Shown: in pieces, positions 1-6,915 of the stretch
Layout: every line of letters begins with the position of its first letter
Numbering within the stretch: position 1 is the first letter of the stretch
Assembly: GCA_016868095.1 (NCBI GenBank)
Contig: VGHV01000001.1
Span: forward strand, 1 to 30,938
Direction: 5' to 3'
DNA from: Betaproteobacteria bacterium
Lineage (GTDB): Bacteria > Pseudomonadota > Gammaproteobacteria > Burkholderiales > Burkholderiaceae_E
Length of the DNA stretch: 30,938 nt
Notes under the pieces: generated by a model
The model's database searches: none
What the model saw: the letters and a program-made list of their open reading frames with translations, nothing else
Told to the model about the DNA's origin: nothing
Program-made: the position numbers and the translations under genes

Positions 1-2
1 TC

Positions 3-266
3 GGGGAATTGCCCACTGTTCCGCTTGTTGGTGTCGATGAACCGCAGGGAGGGGCAACCTCCGTCCCGTCTGATGGTGTTGATGAAAAATTAGTCCAGCT
101 GGAAAATTCAAGCACTCAGCCACCGGCCGAGCTATTCCCACAGACTATGGACGGCCTCGAGCCAATTGCGACACCTGTCAAAGGTAAGAAAAATCGAAAG
201 AAGTCTGACAAAACCCCAGAGGTTAGGTCTGCCGTCGAAACGTCTGACGACACTTCGGACAAGTGA
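3..266 (+). CDS. C-terminal end of an unidentified protein (5' end outside window)
   Basis: The reading frame is open from the first complete codon of the window to a TGA at 264-266, so this is probably the tail of a gene that starts upstream. The only in-window start would be a TTG at position 9 with no room for a ribosome-binding site. The visible 87 residues are low in complexity and hydrophilic: acidic and Ser/Thr/Pro-rich, with a basic patch (KGKKNRKKSDK) and an acidic end (SDDTSDK). This looks like a disordered tail, and no domain can be recognised. The last 44 bp overlap the 3' end of the convergent exonuclease gene. The overlap, and the lack of recognisable homology, leave open that the frame is not translated. 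Confidence 0.4.
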   Translation, partial: GELPTVPLVGVDEPQGGATSVPSDGVDEKLVQLENSSTQPPAELFPQTMDGLEPIATPVKGKKNRKKSDKTPEVRSAVETSDDTSDK

Positions 267-855
267 TGTCGAGGAGTTTGCCGATAGGCACTCTCAGCAT
301 GGTTGAGCAATTTGCGCAACGCACTGTAGTGGTGGCGACAGTTGATGAATTGGTGGTGTTGGGCTTTGTGGAGTCACGGCGCGTGGATGTTTCGAGCCAC
401 TCCCAAACACTTCGGCATGCCAGGGCATCTGCAAGCGCACGGTGAGCATTTCCTGTCCAGCGATGCCCGACTTTCTGAGCAGCAATATCAAGCTTTTTCC
501 AGCGGCCGCCACCGGTCTCCTGGGTGAATCGCCGCATGGCGCATTCAACAGATAACGCTTCCTTGAGCCGCCCAGGGAAGAAGGGGGCGTCGAAAGACGA
601 GTTGTAGATCACGACAACTTCTTTTGAAATGATCTGGTGGATCTGAGGCATTAACTGAGACAGCGTCGGGCGTCCGCGAACCATGTCGTTGGTGATGCCA
701 TGCACGTTCGTCGCCTGCCAGGGAATATTGCGGCCTGGGTCCACCAACGTATTCAAGACGGCACGCCCTCCTGAGTCGACGATGGCGATTTCGACGACCG
801 CATCCCCAGAAGCTGGGCTGAGGCCAGTTGTTTCGGTGTCTAGGAATAACGGCAT
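223..855 (-). CDS. DEDDh-family 3'-5' exonuclease (DnaQ/RNase T fold) with C-terminal zinc ribbon
   Basis: A 210-residue protein with a DnaQ-like exonuclease domain at about 1-155. Motif I is LDTETTGL with Asp6 and Glu8, motif II contains Asp89 (NSSFDAPFF), and motif III has His138 and Asp143 (HRALADA). Together these are the complete DEDDh metal-binding set for hydrolysing 3' ends of DNA or RNA. After a Ser/Thr-rich linker, Cys180/Cys183 and Cys199/Cys202 form a small zinc ribbon. The ATG at 855 is chosen because family members usually begin a few residues before the LDTET motif. A TTG at 909 would add 18 residues. It could be an epsilon-like proofreading subunit or a stand-alone exonuclease; no polymerase gene is nearby. 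Its 3' end overlaps the convergent upstream gene by 44 bp, and the zinc ribbon is partly encoded there. Confidence 0.85.
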   Translation of the reverse strand: MPLFLDTETTGLSPASGDAVVEIAIVDSGGRAVLNTLVDPGRNIPWQATNVHGITNDMVRGRPTLSQLMPQIHQIISKEVVVIYNSSFDAPFFPGRLKEALSVECAMRRFTQETGGGRWKKLDIAAQKVGHRWTGNAHRALADALACRSVWEWLETSTRRDSTKPNTTNSSTVATTTVRCANCSTMLRVPIGKLLDITCPKCRQTFRRQT

Positions 856-909
856 CGGACTGAAATTGAAGATTGAAGGATAGCCTTTAGGTGTCGAACG
901 CCTGGTCAA

Positions 910-1391
910 GCAAGACGCTCAATCCACCTGTTTTCACGGGTCTTCCTGAACTTTACGCCTTACGACAGGAGTTGTAGTAAACCAGCGGAACGTGCGGCTG
1001 TGCCGCACTTTTCCGAACTAATCTAAGGCAGCGCCCGCATTCCCTCAAGACTGCGGGATGCCGGTCAGCCAGACTGGTAAACTCCACCACCATTCCGGTG
1101 CTCCGATCAGTACGCATGGCAGCACTTTAGGCGGTATGCAGACGCTTGTGTCCACCAGGACATGATGGGTGTACAAAGCCAAGCGCTGACCTGTCTCATC
1201 CACTGAACCTGCGTTCTAAGTGCTGAGAGCGCGCCATCCCAGATCGACTACTTACTAGTCCACCTTGTTCTAAATCCTCAGCTTAATCAGGCTAGGCCAT
1301 ACAACAGAGCAGGCTGCTGGTTTTGGGCCAGGACAAGCAATTTCCGATAACATCCTAAAATCAATAAATTTCTTTTGTTTGGAACGATTCA
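910..1391. other. 482-bp intergenic stretch without a convincing gene
   Basis: No open frame of normal length or recognisable product is present. Two short minus-strand frames look faintly coding: one from an ATG at 1117 to a stop at 953 (54 codons, starting MRTDRSTGMVVEF), and one overlapping it in another frame (SVDETGQRLALYTHHV). Neither resembles a family I know, and both could be remnants of a decayed gene. The stretch also holds a terminator-like hairpin at 992-1012 and a second inverted repeat, CCCGCA...TGCGGG, near 1036-1060. Close to the next gene, TTGGGC (1323-1328) and GATAAC (1346-1351), 17 bp apart, are a weak candidate promoter for the downstream operon. Confidence 0.5.
992..1012 (+). 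terminator. Terminator-like hairpin
   Basis: A perfect 7-bp stem (GTGCGGC / GCCGCAC) with a 3-nt TGT loop is followed directly by TTTT. This is the form of a small intrinsic terminator for plus-strand transcription. No plus-strand gene ends just before it, so it may serve a decayed gene, an antisense transcript or an unrecognised small RNA. Confidence 0.35.
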
Positions 1392-1985
1392 TTGTTGTCG
1401 AAGCTTGTACTGAAGGTTTTCATGCTTGCATTGTCGCTGTTGCTCTGGCTTTTGAGCTGGCACGCGAATGCCTGGGCATTTTCCTTCGCAGAGGTCGACC
1501 CTGGCGTCAGTTTGCTGTTCTTGCCCCATGGCATGCGCGTATTGCTTAGCCTTTTATTTGGCTTCTGGGGAGCAAGCGGTATCGCAATGGCAAGCTTATT
1601 GTTTCACCGAAATCTGTGGAGCGATGGCCCATGGGCGAGCATGATCACGCCGCTTATTTCTGGCTATTGCGCTTGGTTTGCGATGAAAATAAGCCTCGGT
1701 CTTGGTAACCACTCCGGTGATCGGCGACTTGAAAAGCTCGACAGCCGCAGCCTGATTGGGCTTATTTGCTTGTCGGCGTTGATTAACTCGCTCGGACACG
1801 CGCTTATTTTGTCGACGCTCGGGACGCAAGCTGCAGAAGCACATGGCCATGTTAACTTGAGCAGTACCTTCGCTGCGATGTTTACGGGCGAGTTGCTCGG
1901 TGCGCTCATCATGCTTTACGCACCGAGAATGATCATCATGGTTTTTGGTTCGAAGACAAAGCGAGGCCCCAGTGATGGACCATAA
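1392..1985 (+). CDS. Polytopic membrane protein, first of a tandem paralogous pair
   Basis: About 197 residues, mostly hydrophobic, with perhaps five or six transmembrane segments starting right after the N-terminus. I do not recognise the family. Landmarks are LLFLPHGMRVLLSLLFG at about 40-56, a predicted helix containing ALINSLGH, and FAAMFTGELLGAL near the C-terminus. The same landmarks recur in the next gene (LLYLPHSLRIALVLAFG, SVINSGVH, FSVMLTGDVLGG), so the two are paralogues. The start is a TTG with GGAA 7 nt upstream; an ATG at 1422 is the alternative. The 3' end overlaps the next gene by 11 bp, which suggests co-translation. The LP-x-G/S-x-R segment recalls MASE1-type sensory membrane domains, but that is only a resemblance. 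Confidence 0.75.
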   Translation: MLSKLVLKVFMLALSLLLWLLSWHANAWAFSFAEVDPGVSLLFLPHGMRVLLSLLFGFWGASGIAMASLLFHRNLWSDGPWASMITPLISGYCAWFAMKISLGLGNHSGDRRLEKLDSRSLIGLICLSALINSLGHALILSTLGTQAAEAHGHVNLSSTFAAMFTGELLGALIMLYAPRMIIMVFGSKTKRGPSDGP

Positions 1986-2646
1986 GCTGACAGATCGAGA
2001 AAACACGACAAATAGATCAGGGATACTTCAGGCTTCAGCCAGGTCCGGACTTTGCTTTGCCATCTGGATGACTGCTTCCATTGCGCATGAATGGTTCTTG
2101 GGGTTTTTGCATTATCGAGACGGTGTCGACCTGCTCTATCTACCGCACAGCCTGCGCATCGCGCTGGTGCTCGCCTTCGGACTAAGCGGTGCACTGGGCA
2201 TGTGTTTAGCAACTGCAACACTGATTCTGCTTGCGATGGCCCCCGATTTCACTAGCCCAGACGCTAACTTACTTAGCATCATGGTGACTGCAGCCCAAGT
2301 TTTCATCGACAAGCCCTCAACTTTCGCAAGCCTCATCCTCCAAGCACTCGCTTCAGGATGTTGTGGTTGGTTGGCACTGCGAATACTCGTGCCAGGCAGG
2401 CAAGCTTCTTATGCGGGCATGCTGGTTAACTTGGACTTGAGAACCATCCTATCGGTTGTGACAATCGCCTCTGTCATTAATTCGGGTGTACACGTCGGGG
2501 CTTGGTTGTTACTCGATGCTGATCTCGGCGACGCGAGCGCCCGTTTTTCGGTCATGTTAACAGGCGATGTGCTCGGTGGCGTGATGGGCTTGGTACTAAT
2601 CACCCTTAGCACTAGGTTATTTGCGCGGGAAGGCAAAATGACTTAG
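1975..2646 (+). CDS. Polytopic membrane protein, second of a tandem paralogous pair
   Basis: A 223-residue hydrophobic protein related along its length to the preceding gene product. Shared blocks are the LP-x-x-R helix, the INS-x-x-H helix and the F-x-x-M-x-TG-[ED]-x-LG helix near the end. It has a longer hydrophilic N-terminus of about 25 residues, then roughly six membrane segments. The ATG at 1975 is preferred to the TTG at 1945 because GCGAGG lies 8 nt upstream of it. It overlaps the upstream gene by 11 bp and is followed after 29 bp by a winged-helix regulator, so the three probably share a transcript. Having two diverged copies side by side suggests either a heteromeric membrane complex or a duplication that has begun to specialise. 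The function is unknown. Confidence 0.75.
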   Translation: MDHKLTDRENTTNRSGILQASARSGLCFAIWMTASIAHEWFLGFLHYRDGVDLLYLPHSLRIALVLAFGLSGALGMCLATATLILLAMAPDFTSPDANLLSIMVTAAQVFIDKPSTFASLILQALASGCCGWLALRILVPGRQASYAGMLVNLDLRTILSVVTIASVINSGVHVGAWLLLDADLGDASARFSVMLTGDVLGGVMGLVLITLSTRLFAREGKMT

Positions 2647-2675
2647 CCTTCGCAAACTTAATGAAAGAGGTCGGC

Positions 2676-3044
2676 ATGAGCAAAGCAGCCCGCAACGAAT
2701 TGATCGATTTATTTTTCCGCTTCCAACAAATTGTTCAAAGCCTTAAAACGCTTCCGAGCCTGCAAGACCTTACCCCAGAACATGAGGCGCTTTTGAATTT
2801 GGTTGGCGCTTACTGGCACGCAGGCGATACCTTATCAGTTCGACAGGCTATGCGCAGTGAGCACCTCGGATCGCCGGCCACTATTCACAAGCGTCTGCAG
2901 TACTTGCGCAGCGTCGGTTTAATCGACCTTCAGACTTCCGAGCAAGACAGTCGCAAACGCATGATTGTCCCAACCGCTGAGGCTATCAGCTTCTTTTCGG
3001 GTCAAGCCAAGGCCATCAAATCGGTCGCCAAACAAACAGCCTAG
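2676..3044 (+). CDS. MarR-like winged helix-turn-helix transcriptional regulator
   Basis: A 122-residue protein with the layout of a small winged-helix DNA-binding domain. It has an N-terminal helix (LIDLFFRFQQIVQ), then LTPEHEALLNLVGAYWHAG, a recognition region (GSPATIHKRLQYLRSVGLI) and a wing (DLQTSEQDSRKRMIVPT) whose D-S-R-K-R resembles the MarR wing. The ATG at 2676 is chosen because AAAGAGG ends 5 nt upstream; an in-frame ATG at 2661 lies on the far side of that site. It follows the two paralogous membrane proteins in the same direction and probably regulates or senses through them. A small terminator-like hairpin follows. The exact subfamily is uncertain. Confidence 0.75.
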   Translation: MSKAARNELIDLFFRFQQIVQSLKTLPSLQDLTPEHEALLNLVGAYWHAGDTLSVRQAMRSEHLGSPATIHKRLQYLRSVGLIDLQTSEQDSRKRMIVPTAEAISFFSGQAKAIKSVAKQTA

Positions 3045-3050
3045 GCACGA

Positions 3051-3072
3051 ACGCTCTAAACGGGCGTCTTTT
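3051..3072 (+). terminator. Candidate intrinsic terminator after the regulator gene
   Basis: A 6-bp stem with one G-T pair (ACGCTC / GGGCGT), a 5-nt TAAAC loop and CTTTT immediately after. It lies 7 bp beyond the stop codon of the winged-helix regulator. The stem is short, so termination may be partial, leaving read-through into the small membrane-protein frame. Confidence 0.4.
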
Positions 3073-3078
3073 GTGGTC

Positions 3079-3213
3079 ATGTTTAAACGAGCGCTGGCTT
3101 TTACACTTGCGCTCGTTTTACTTTGGATGCTTGTCGATCAGTTTCTCTGCGACCGCTGGATGTACCACGACTACGCAACCGGCTCGGATAAAAGACTGAT
3201 TTGCCCCTGGTAA
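3079..3213 (+). CDS. Small putative single-span membrane protein
   Basis: A 44-residue frame from the ATG at 3079. A short basic start (MFKRA) is followed by a hydrophobic segment (LAFTLALVLLWMLV) and then a hydrophilic end (DRWMYHDYATGSDKRLICPW) with two cysteines. This is the layout of a one-helix membrane protein. No ribosome-binding site is obvious. The frame sits behind a terminator-like hairpin, and its early codons contain a perfect 10-bp inverted repeat (3085-3118), so it may be non-coding. I do not recognise a family. Confidence 0.4.
   Translation: MFKRALAFTLALVLLWMLVDQFLCDRWMYHDYATGSDKRLICPW
3085..3118 (+). repeat. Perfect 10-bp inverted repeat inside the small frame
   Basis: AAACGAGCGC at 3085-3094 pairs perfectly with GCGCTCGTTT at 3109-3118 across a 14-nt loop. 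TTACTTT follows. It may be a second terminator for the upstream operon or an mRNA structure affecting translation of the small protein. Confidence 0.5.
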
Positions 3214-3248
3214 CACCAAAGCCAGCTTTCACACTCCAAACCTACACC

Positions 3249-3878
3249 CTAAAACCTGATCGATTCAACGGCCTGTGCTTGGCCCTTGTTTGTCGCTTTA
3301 ATTCTTAGCATTTCCCCTGAGGCAACCGAGCGACCAGCATAGGCGCTGATATTCACTTGATGGGTCACCACAAGCAGTGGCATCGAAGGTCCCGCTGCAA
3401 ACCAAGACTTCAAAGCATTAGTCAGCGCAAGCGTATACGCCGCCGATGGTGCTGGATCACGAAAAAATGAGCCTAGAAAGTCCTTGATATGCGGCTCACC
3501 GAAACCCAGAAGCACTGCAGTGTCCTTGCACCTACACCAAGGACTTGACCAAACATGGACGCGCTCAATACCCTGGCGCCTTAACCAATCGCCGACTTCG
3601 ATGGCCTGCCGCTTGCCGCGCTCACCCAAATTCCGTTGGCTTGAACAATCATCAAGTCGCATCGACTCGGGGTCGCTAAAACCGGGCGCATCAGCGTGGC
3701 GCATGATCAAAAATTGATCACGTAGATTGACCAAGGGGCCTTGCATGCGACCCGAAACATCAGGATTTGCAGCGACAAGGCGATGCCAAAGTAGGCCAGT
3801 TGTTAGGCCCGCAAGGGCCTTAGCGAATTTGCGCCTTGTTGCCGGTGCTGCGTTTGGGAGCGATCGATGCAGGTGCAT
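3249..3878 (-). CDS. Tat-exported histidine phosphatase family protein
   Basis: A 209-residue protein of the histidine phosphatase (phosphoglycerate mutase-like) superfamily. The catalytic His61 is in LIMRHADAP, where RHA replaces the more common RHG. SSPWCRCKDTA at about 111-121 and His173 (VVTHQVNISAYAG) supply the other active-site elements. The N-terminus has TRRKFAK followed by a hydrophobic stretch, a good twin-arginine signal, so the enzyme is probably periplasmic. Its substrate, most likely a phosphoester, is unknown. The start overlaps the end of the S9 peptidase gene by 59 bp. No ribosome-binding site is clear, but the next Met (45) would remove the Tat signal, which supports the longer start. 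Confidence 0.8.
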   Translation of the reverse strand: MHLHRSLPNAAPATRRKFAKALAGLTTGLLWHRLVAANPDVSGRMQGPLVNLRDQFLIMRHADAPGFSDPESMRLDDCSSQRNLGERGKRQAIEVGDWLRRQGIERVHVWSSPWCRCKDTAVLLGFGEPHIKDFLGSFFRDPAPSAAYTLALTNALKSWFAAGPSMPLLVVTHQVNISAYAGRSVASGEMLRIKATNKGQAQAVESIRF

Positions 3879-5883
3879 AGCGAGTCAACCAGTTAAAAAA
3901 TTCGCGATACCAGACCAGCGAATTTTGTGGTTTAAGAATCCAGTGATTCTCATCAGGGAACCATAAAAGCCTCGCCTCAACCCCTTTGGCCTTGAGGGTG
4001 TTGTAGTAGGCCAGGCCTTGTGCATCAGGAACTCGATAATCAAGTGCGCCGTGGATGACCAAGGTAGGCGTGCGCATCGCGGATGCGGCATGGTGCGGAC
4101 TTTGACGGTGGACTTTTTGCATATCGTTCCAGTACCAAGCACCAAGCTCTTGAGCGTGCCAGCCATAGGCGTCATCGGCAAACATACCAACCCAGTCAAA
4201 GCAGCCCGCGTGGCAAACATAAGCTTTATAGCGATCTGCTTTGGCAAAAGCGTTCATCCAAGCGACCATATAACCGCCATAGCTTCCCCCCGCTGCCACA
4301 ATCCTTTGAGGGTCGATATAGGGCTGCGATTCAAACCAGCTTGTTGCTGCCTCGATATCGATTAACTCGAGCTCGCCCCATCGATGAGTGATACTGTCTA
4401 AAAATTCATAGCCAAAACTGCTTGAGCCGTGATAGTTGACGCTTGCAACCACATAACCCTGGGCTGCAAAAACCTGAGTATTCCAACGGTAATGAAAATG
4501 ATCACCGGCTGCTGTGTGAGGTCCGCCGTGAATATTGTGTAGTAGTGGGTAGGACTTCTTCGGATCGAAATCTGGCGGATAAGTCACCCACACTTGCACG
4601 GGTTCATCGAGCGCTCCCTTGATCTCGATCGCCTCCACGCGCCCCAAACGCCTGCGGCTGAGCAAGGCATCATTAAAGCGATCGAGCCGTCTCGCCGGCC
4701 CCTTAGCTTGGTGTAAATACAGTTGGGCCGGATGGTCTGCTCGCTCGATGCTCACAAGTACCGAAGGCGTTTGAGTCCTGCTGATTGCAAATGACTGCAC
4801 CCAGCCACCTTGAACCACGCTTTCGGGTTGATCAGAAAAGCTAAATCGCCACAGATGGCATCGACCATAATCTTCGGCGGTAAAGTAAATCTCACGCCCG
4901 TTTGCCGCCCACCTTAGCGGTGCCTGAGGTACGCGGTCCCAACCATCCATAAGCGACTGAGGCTTGGCGCCGGATTTCATCGACAATAGCGTTAAGCGAG
5001 CAGGCATGGTGTGCTTGGTTTTCAGGTCCGAAGCAAGGCAGGCAATACTGCCCCCATCAGGATTAAAAACTGGAGCGCTATAGTCCCAACCATCTTGCGG
5101 TGTGATCCTTTTCACCTTACCCGACTTCAAATCAAGAAGTGCCAAAGCATGCGGATAGTCCAGACGTGGCTCAGGCTCAGGATCAAAGCAGAAAACAGCA
5201 TGCTTTCCGTCTGGCGACAAGTCAAAACACTGCAAACCCGGATCTGCCAAAGGAAGCGCCCAAGGGGTCTTGGCCATCAAATCGCTGATGGTGCCCCGGC
5301 TTATATCAAGCATCATGAGCCTCGGCACCCGGCCTTGCGGGATGAAGTGATCCCAAAAACGGTAGGTACTCGCCGAAGTGGTTTGCGCGCTGTCTTTTCG
5401 CTTTGTTTCCTGCATGTGGCGCTTGATTTGGGCTTGCGTGGTCTTTTGCTCGGGCCAAACCCAGCTGATAAAAACGATACGCTTTCCATCGGGCATCCAT
5501 CGAAATGCGCCGACGCCTAAAGGCCACTGGGTTAGACGCTGTGCTTCGCCACCATGGGCCGCAATGACATAAAGTTGAGCAGCTTCGTCCTTGACGCCCG
5601 ATTGTTCACGCTTAGCGACAAAGGCGATCCGATCGCCATTGGGCGACCACTGTGGACTCGCATCTCGATCGCCTGCTGACGTAAGTGCTTGAGGTTTTTC
5701 TGATGCTTTGTTTGAAGCTAGATCGACCCAATACAAACTGCTTCGACCTACATTGCTATTCATATCATAGCGCGTGACCGAAAATACCGCTTTACGCCCG
5801 CAAGGGCTAATCTCAGGCGTAGCGATGCGATCGATTCGCCACAAGTCTTCAGCGCTGAGTCCCTTGACTGCTTTGGCCACCAT
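3820..5883 (-). CDS. S9-family serine peptidase (prolyl oligopeptidase / acylaminoacyl peptidase type)
   Basis: A 687-residue two-part peptidase. Residues up to about 420 carry repeated beta-propeller blades of WD40/TolB-like type (for example PQWSPNGDRIAF, FDLSPDGKHAVF, PVFNPDGGSIAC). The rest is an alpha/beta-hydrolase domain. Ser534 in GGSYGGYM is the nucleophile, Asp615 (HGALDYRVP) and His647 (DENHW) complete the triad, and NIHGGPH is the oxyanion strand. Such enzymes remove dipeptides or acyl-amino acids from short peptides. No signal peptide is visible, so it is probably cytoplasmic. GGGAG lies 11 nt before the ATG. It starts 4 bp after the formamidase-like hydrolase gene and overlaps the histidine phosphatase gene, giving a three-gene operon. 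Confidence 0.92.
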   Translation of the reverse strand: MVAKAVKGLSAEDLWRIDRIATPEISPCGRKAVFSVTRYDMNSNVGRSSLYWVDLASNKASEKPQALTSAGDRDASPQWSPNGDRIAFVAKREQSGVKDEAAQLYVIAAHGGEAQRLTQWPLGVGAFRWMPDGKRIVFISWVWPEQKTTQAQIKRHMQETKRKDSAQTTSASTYRFWDHFIPQGRVPRLMMLDISRGTISDLMAKTPWALPLADPGLQCFDLSPDGKHAVFCFDPEPEPRLDYPHALALLDLKSGKVKRITPQDGWDYSAPVFNPDGGSIACLASDLKTKHTMPARLTLLSMKSGAKPQSLMDGWDRVPQAPLRWAANGREIYFTAEDYGRCHLWRFSFSDQPESVVQGGWVQSFAISRTQTPSVLVSIERADHPAQLYLHQAKGPARRLDRFNDALLSRRRLGRVEAIEIKGALDEPVQVWVTYPPDFDPKKSYPLLHNIHGGPHTAAGDHFHYRWNTQVFAAQGYVVASVNYHGSSSFGYEFLDSITHRWGELELIDIEAATSWFESQPYIDPQRIVAAGGSYGGYMVAWMNAFAKADRYKAYVCHAGCFDWVGMFADDAYGWHAQELGAWYWNDMQKVHRQSPHHAASAMRTPTLVIHGALDYRVPDAQGLAYYNTLKAKGVEARLLWFPDENHWILKPQNSLVWYREFFNWLTRYAPASIAPKRSTGNKAQIR

Positions 5884-5887
5884 AGAC

Positions 5888-6838
5888 TCAAGCTCCCGTA
5901 AGATTTAAAGACTCAGTATTCACTGCAGCAAAGCAGACGGCCTTCATCAGGCAACGACTCAAAGAGGAGTCTGGGTCATCAAGACTGTCGAGGATTGAAA
6001 AGTGATTGAATCCCGGAATCACCTCAAGTGCCGCATCAATGCCCTGCCTTCGAAGGTGCTGACTGTATTGCAAACTTAACTCGATCCAGCGCCAAGGCTC
6101 TGCACCGCCAACGGTCACCCAGCTCGCAGCGTGATGCCGTACTGGCATGAGCATGCTGTTGTTCATCTGGGCAATCGCAGGGTTGAGTCGAATCTCCTCA
6201 TTCACCGAGATATAAAGCGCCACTGAAGGATCGAAGACGCCACTGCTAAATACCGCAGCTTTTATCAAGGACGTAGGCAATCGATCCAAACGCCAGTCAT
6301 GGGCAAGCAGCATCGAGCAAAGATGCGCCCCGGCCGAATGGCCTGAGATCGAGATCTGCCCAGCGTGGGCACCCATATCACTGGCTTTCCGAGCGATCCA
6401 GGCAAGCGCCTGTTTCGCGCTTTCTACCGTTTGCGTCAGGTTCACCTCAGGACACAAGTCATAGCTTGGGATGACGACATGGGTGCCTGCAGCCTGCAAG
6501 TGTCTGGCGAGCAAGGAAACGTTTTTTCGATCACCCCCTCGCCAGTATCCCCCATGAAAAAAGACATGGACCGGGCCTCCTTCGCGTCCCTTGAACCAGT
6601 CAAGGCGATGCCGTTCACCGCTTCCGTAGGGCAGATCAGCCTGCCACTGTGTGGTCTGCAAGGATGCGCGAAACGCCGCCGAACGCTTAGCCTGCTGCTC
6701 TTGATAGCTTGCAAAGCCAGGAACGGCTGCTCGCGGATTGAAATGACTCTCCCACTCTTGCGCGCTCACTGGCTTGGAGGCAAAGGCTAAAAACGCCGGA
6801 TCAGCCGCTCTTGCGGCGATTGGATCGATCTGATTCAT
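5888..6838 (-). CDS. Alpha/beta hydrolase, kynurenine formamidase (arylformamidase)-like
   Basis: A 316-residue alpha/beta hydrolase with the HGGYW oxyanion motif (His95-Trp99), the nucleophile Ser168 in GHSAGAHL and a likely catalytic His279 in GFNHFSIL. The HGGYW plus GHSAGAH pair is typical of the arylformamidase/AFMID group that hydrolyses N-formylkynurenine. The acidic member may be Glu247 (VGGAEPW), where Asp is more usual. No other tryptophan-degradation gene is in the window, so another ester or amide may be the real substrate. It is the first gene of the minus-strand operon with the S9 peptidase and histidine phosphatase, and is divergent from the CoA-transferase operon across about 77 bp. 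Confidence 0.8.
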   Translation of the reverse strand: MNQIDPIAARAADPAFLAFASKPVSAQEWESHFNPRAAVPGFASYQEQQAKRSAAFRASLQTTQWQADLPYGSGERHRLDWFKGREGGPVHVFFHGGYWRGGDRKNVSLLARHLQAAGTHVVIPSYDLCPEVNLTQTVESAKQALAWIARKASDMGAHAGQISISGHSAGAHLCSMLLAHDWRLDRLPTSLIKAAVFSSGVFDPSVALYISVNEEIRLNPAIAQMNNSMLMPVRHHAASWVTVGGAEPWRWIELSLQYSQHLRRQGIDAALEVIPGFNHFSILDSLDDPDSSLSRCLMKAVCFAAVNTESLNLTGA

Positions 6839-6915
6839 GCAGTTGGCTCACAAAATGCTTGGTTGTTCGGATTATTGAATGTTGAAGTTTGACATCGAAG
6901 AGTGCTGAAAACATC

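Noticed and set aside
953..1117. 54-codon minus-strand frame beginning MRTDRSTGMVVEF
   Set aside because: It has no ribosome-binding site and no recognisable family. It overlaps another faintly coding frame and contains a terminator-like hairpin, so it is kept only as part of the gap description.
4018..5572. Plus-strand frames of 64-169 codons opposite the S9 peptidase gene
   Set aside because: They are antisense shadows of a gene with complete catalytic motifs and have no family resemblance.
6889..6894. Perfect TTGACA -35 box upstream of the CoA-transferase
   Set aside because: No -10 hexamer stands at a suitable distance, and a promoter here would place the transcript start beyond the chosen ATG.
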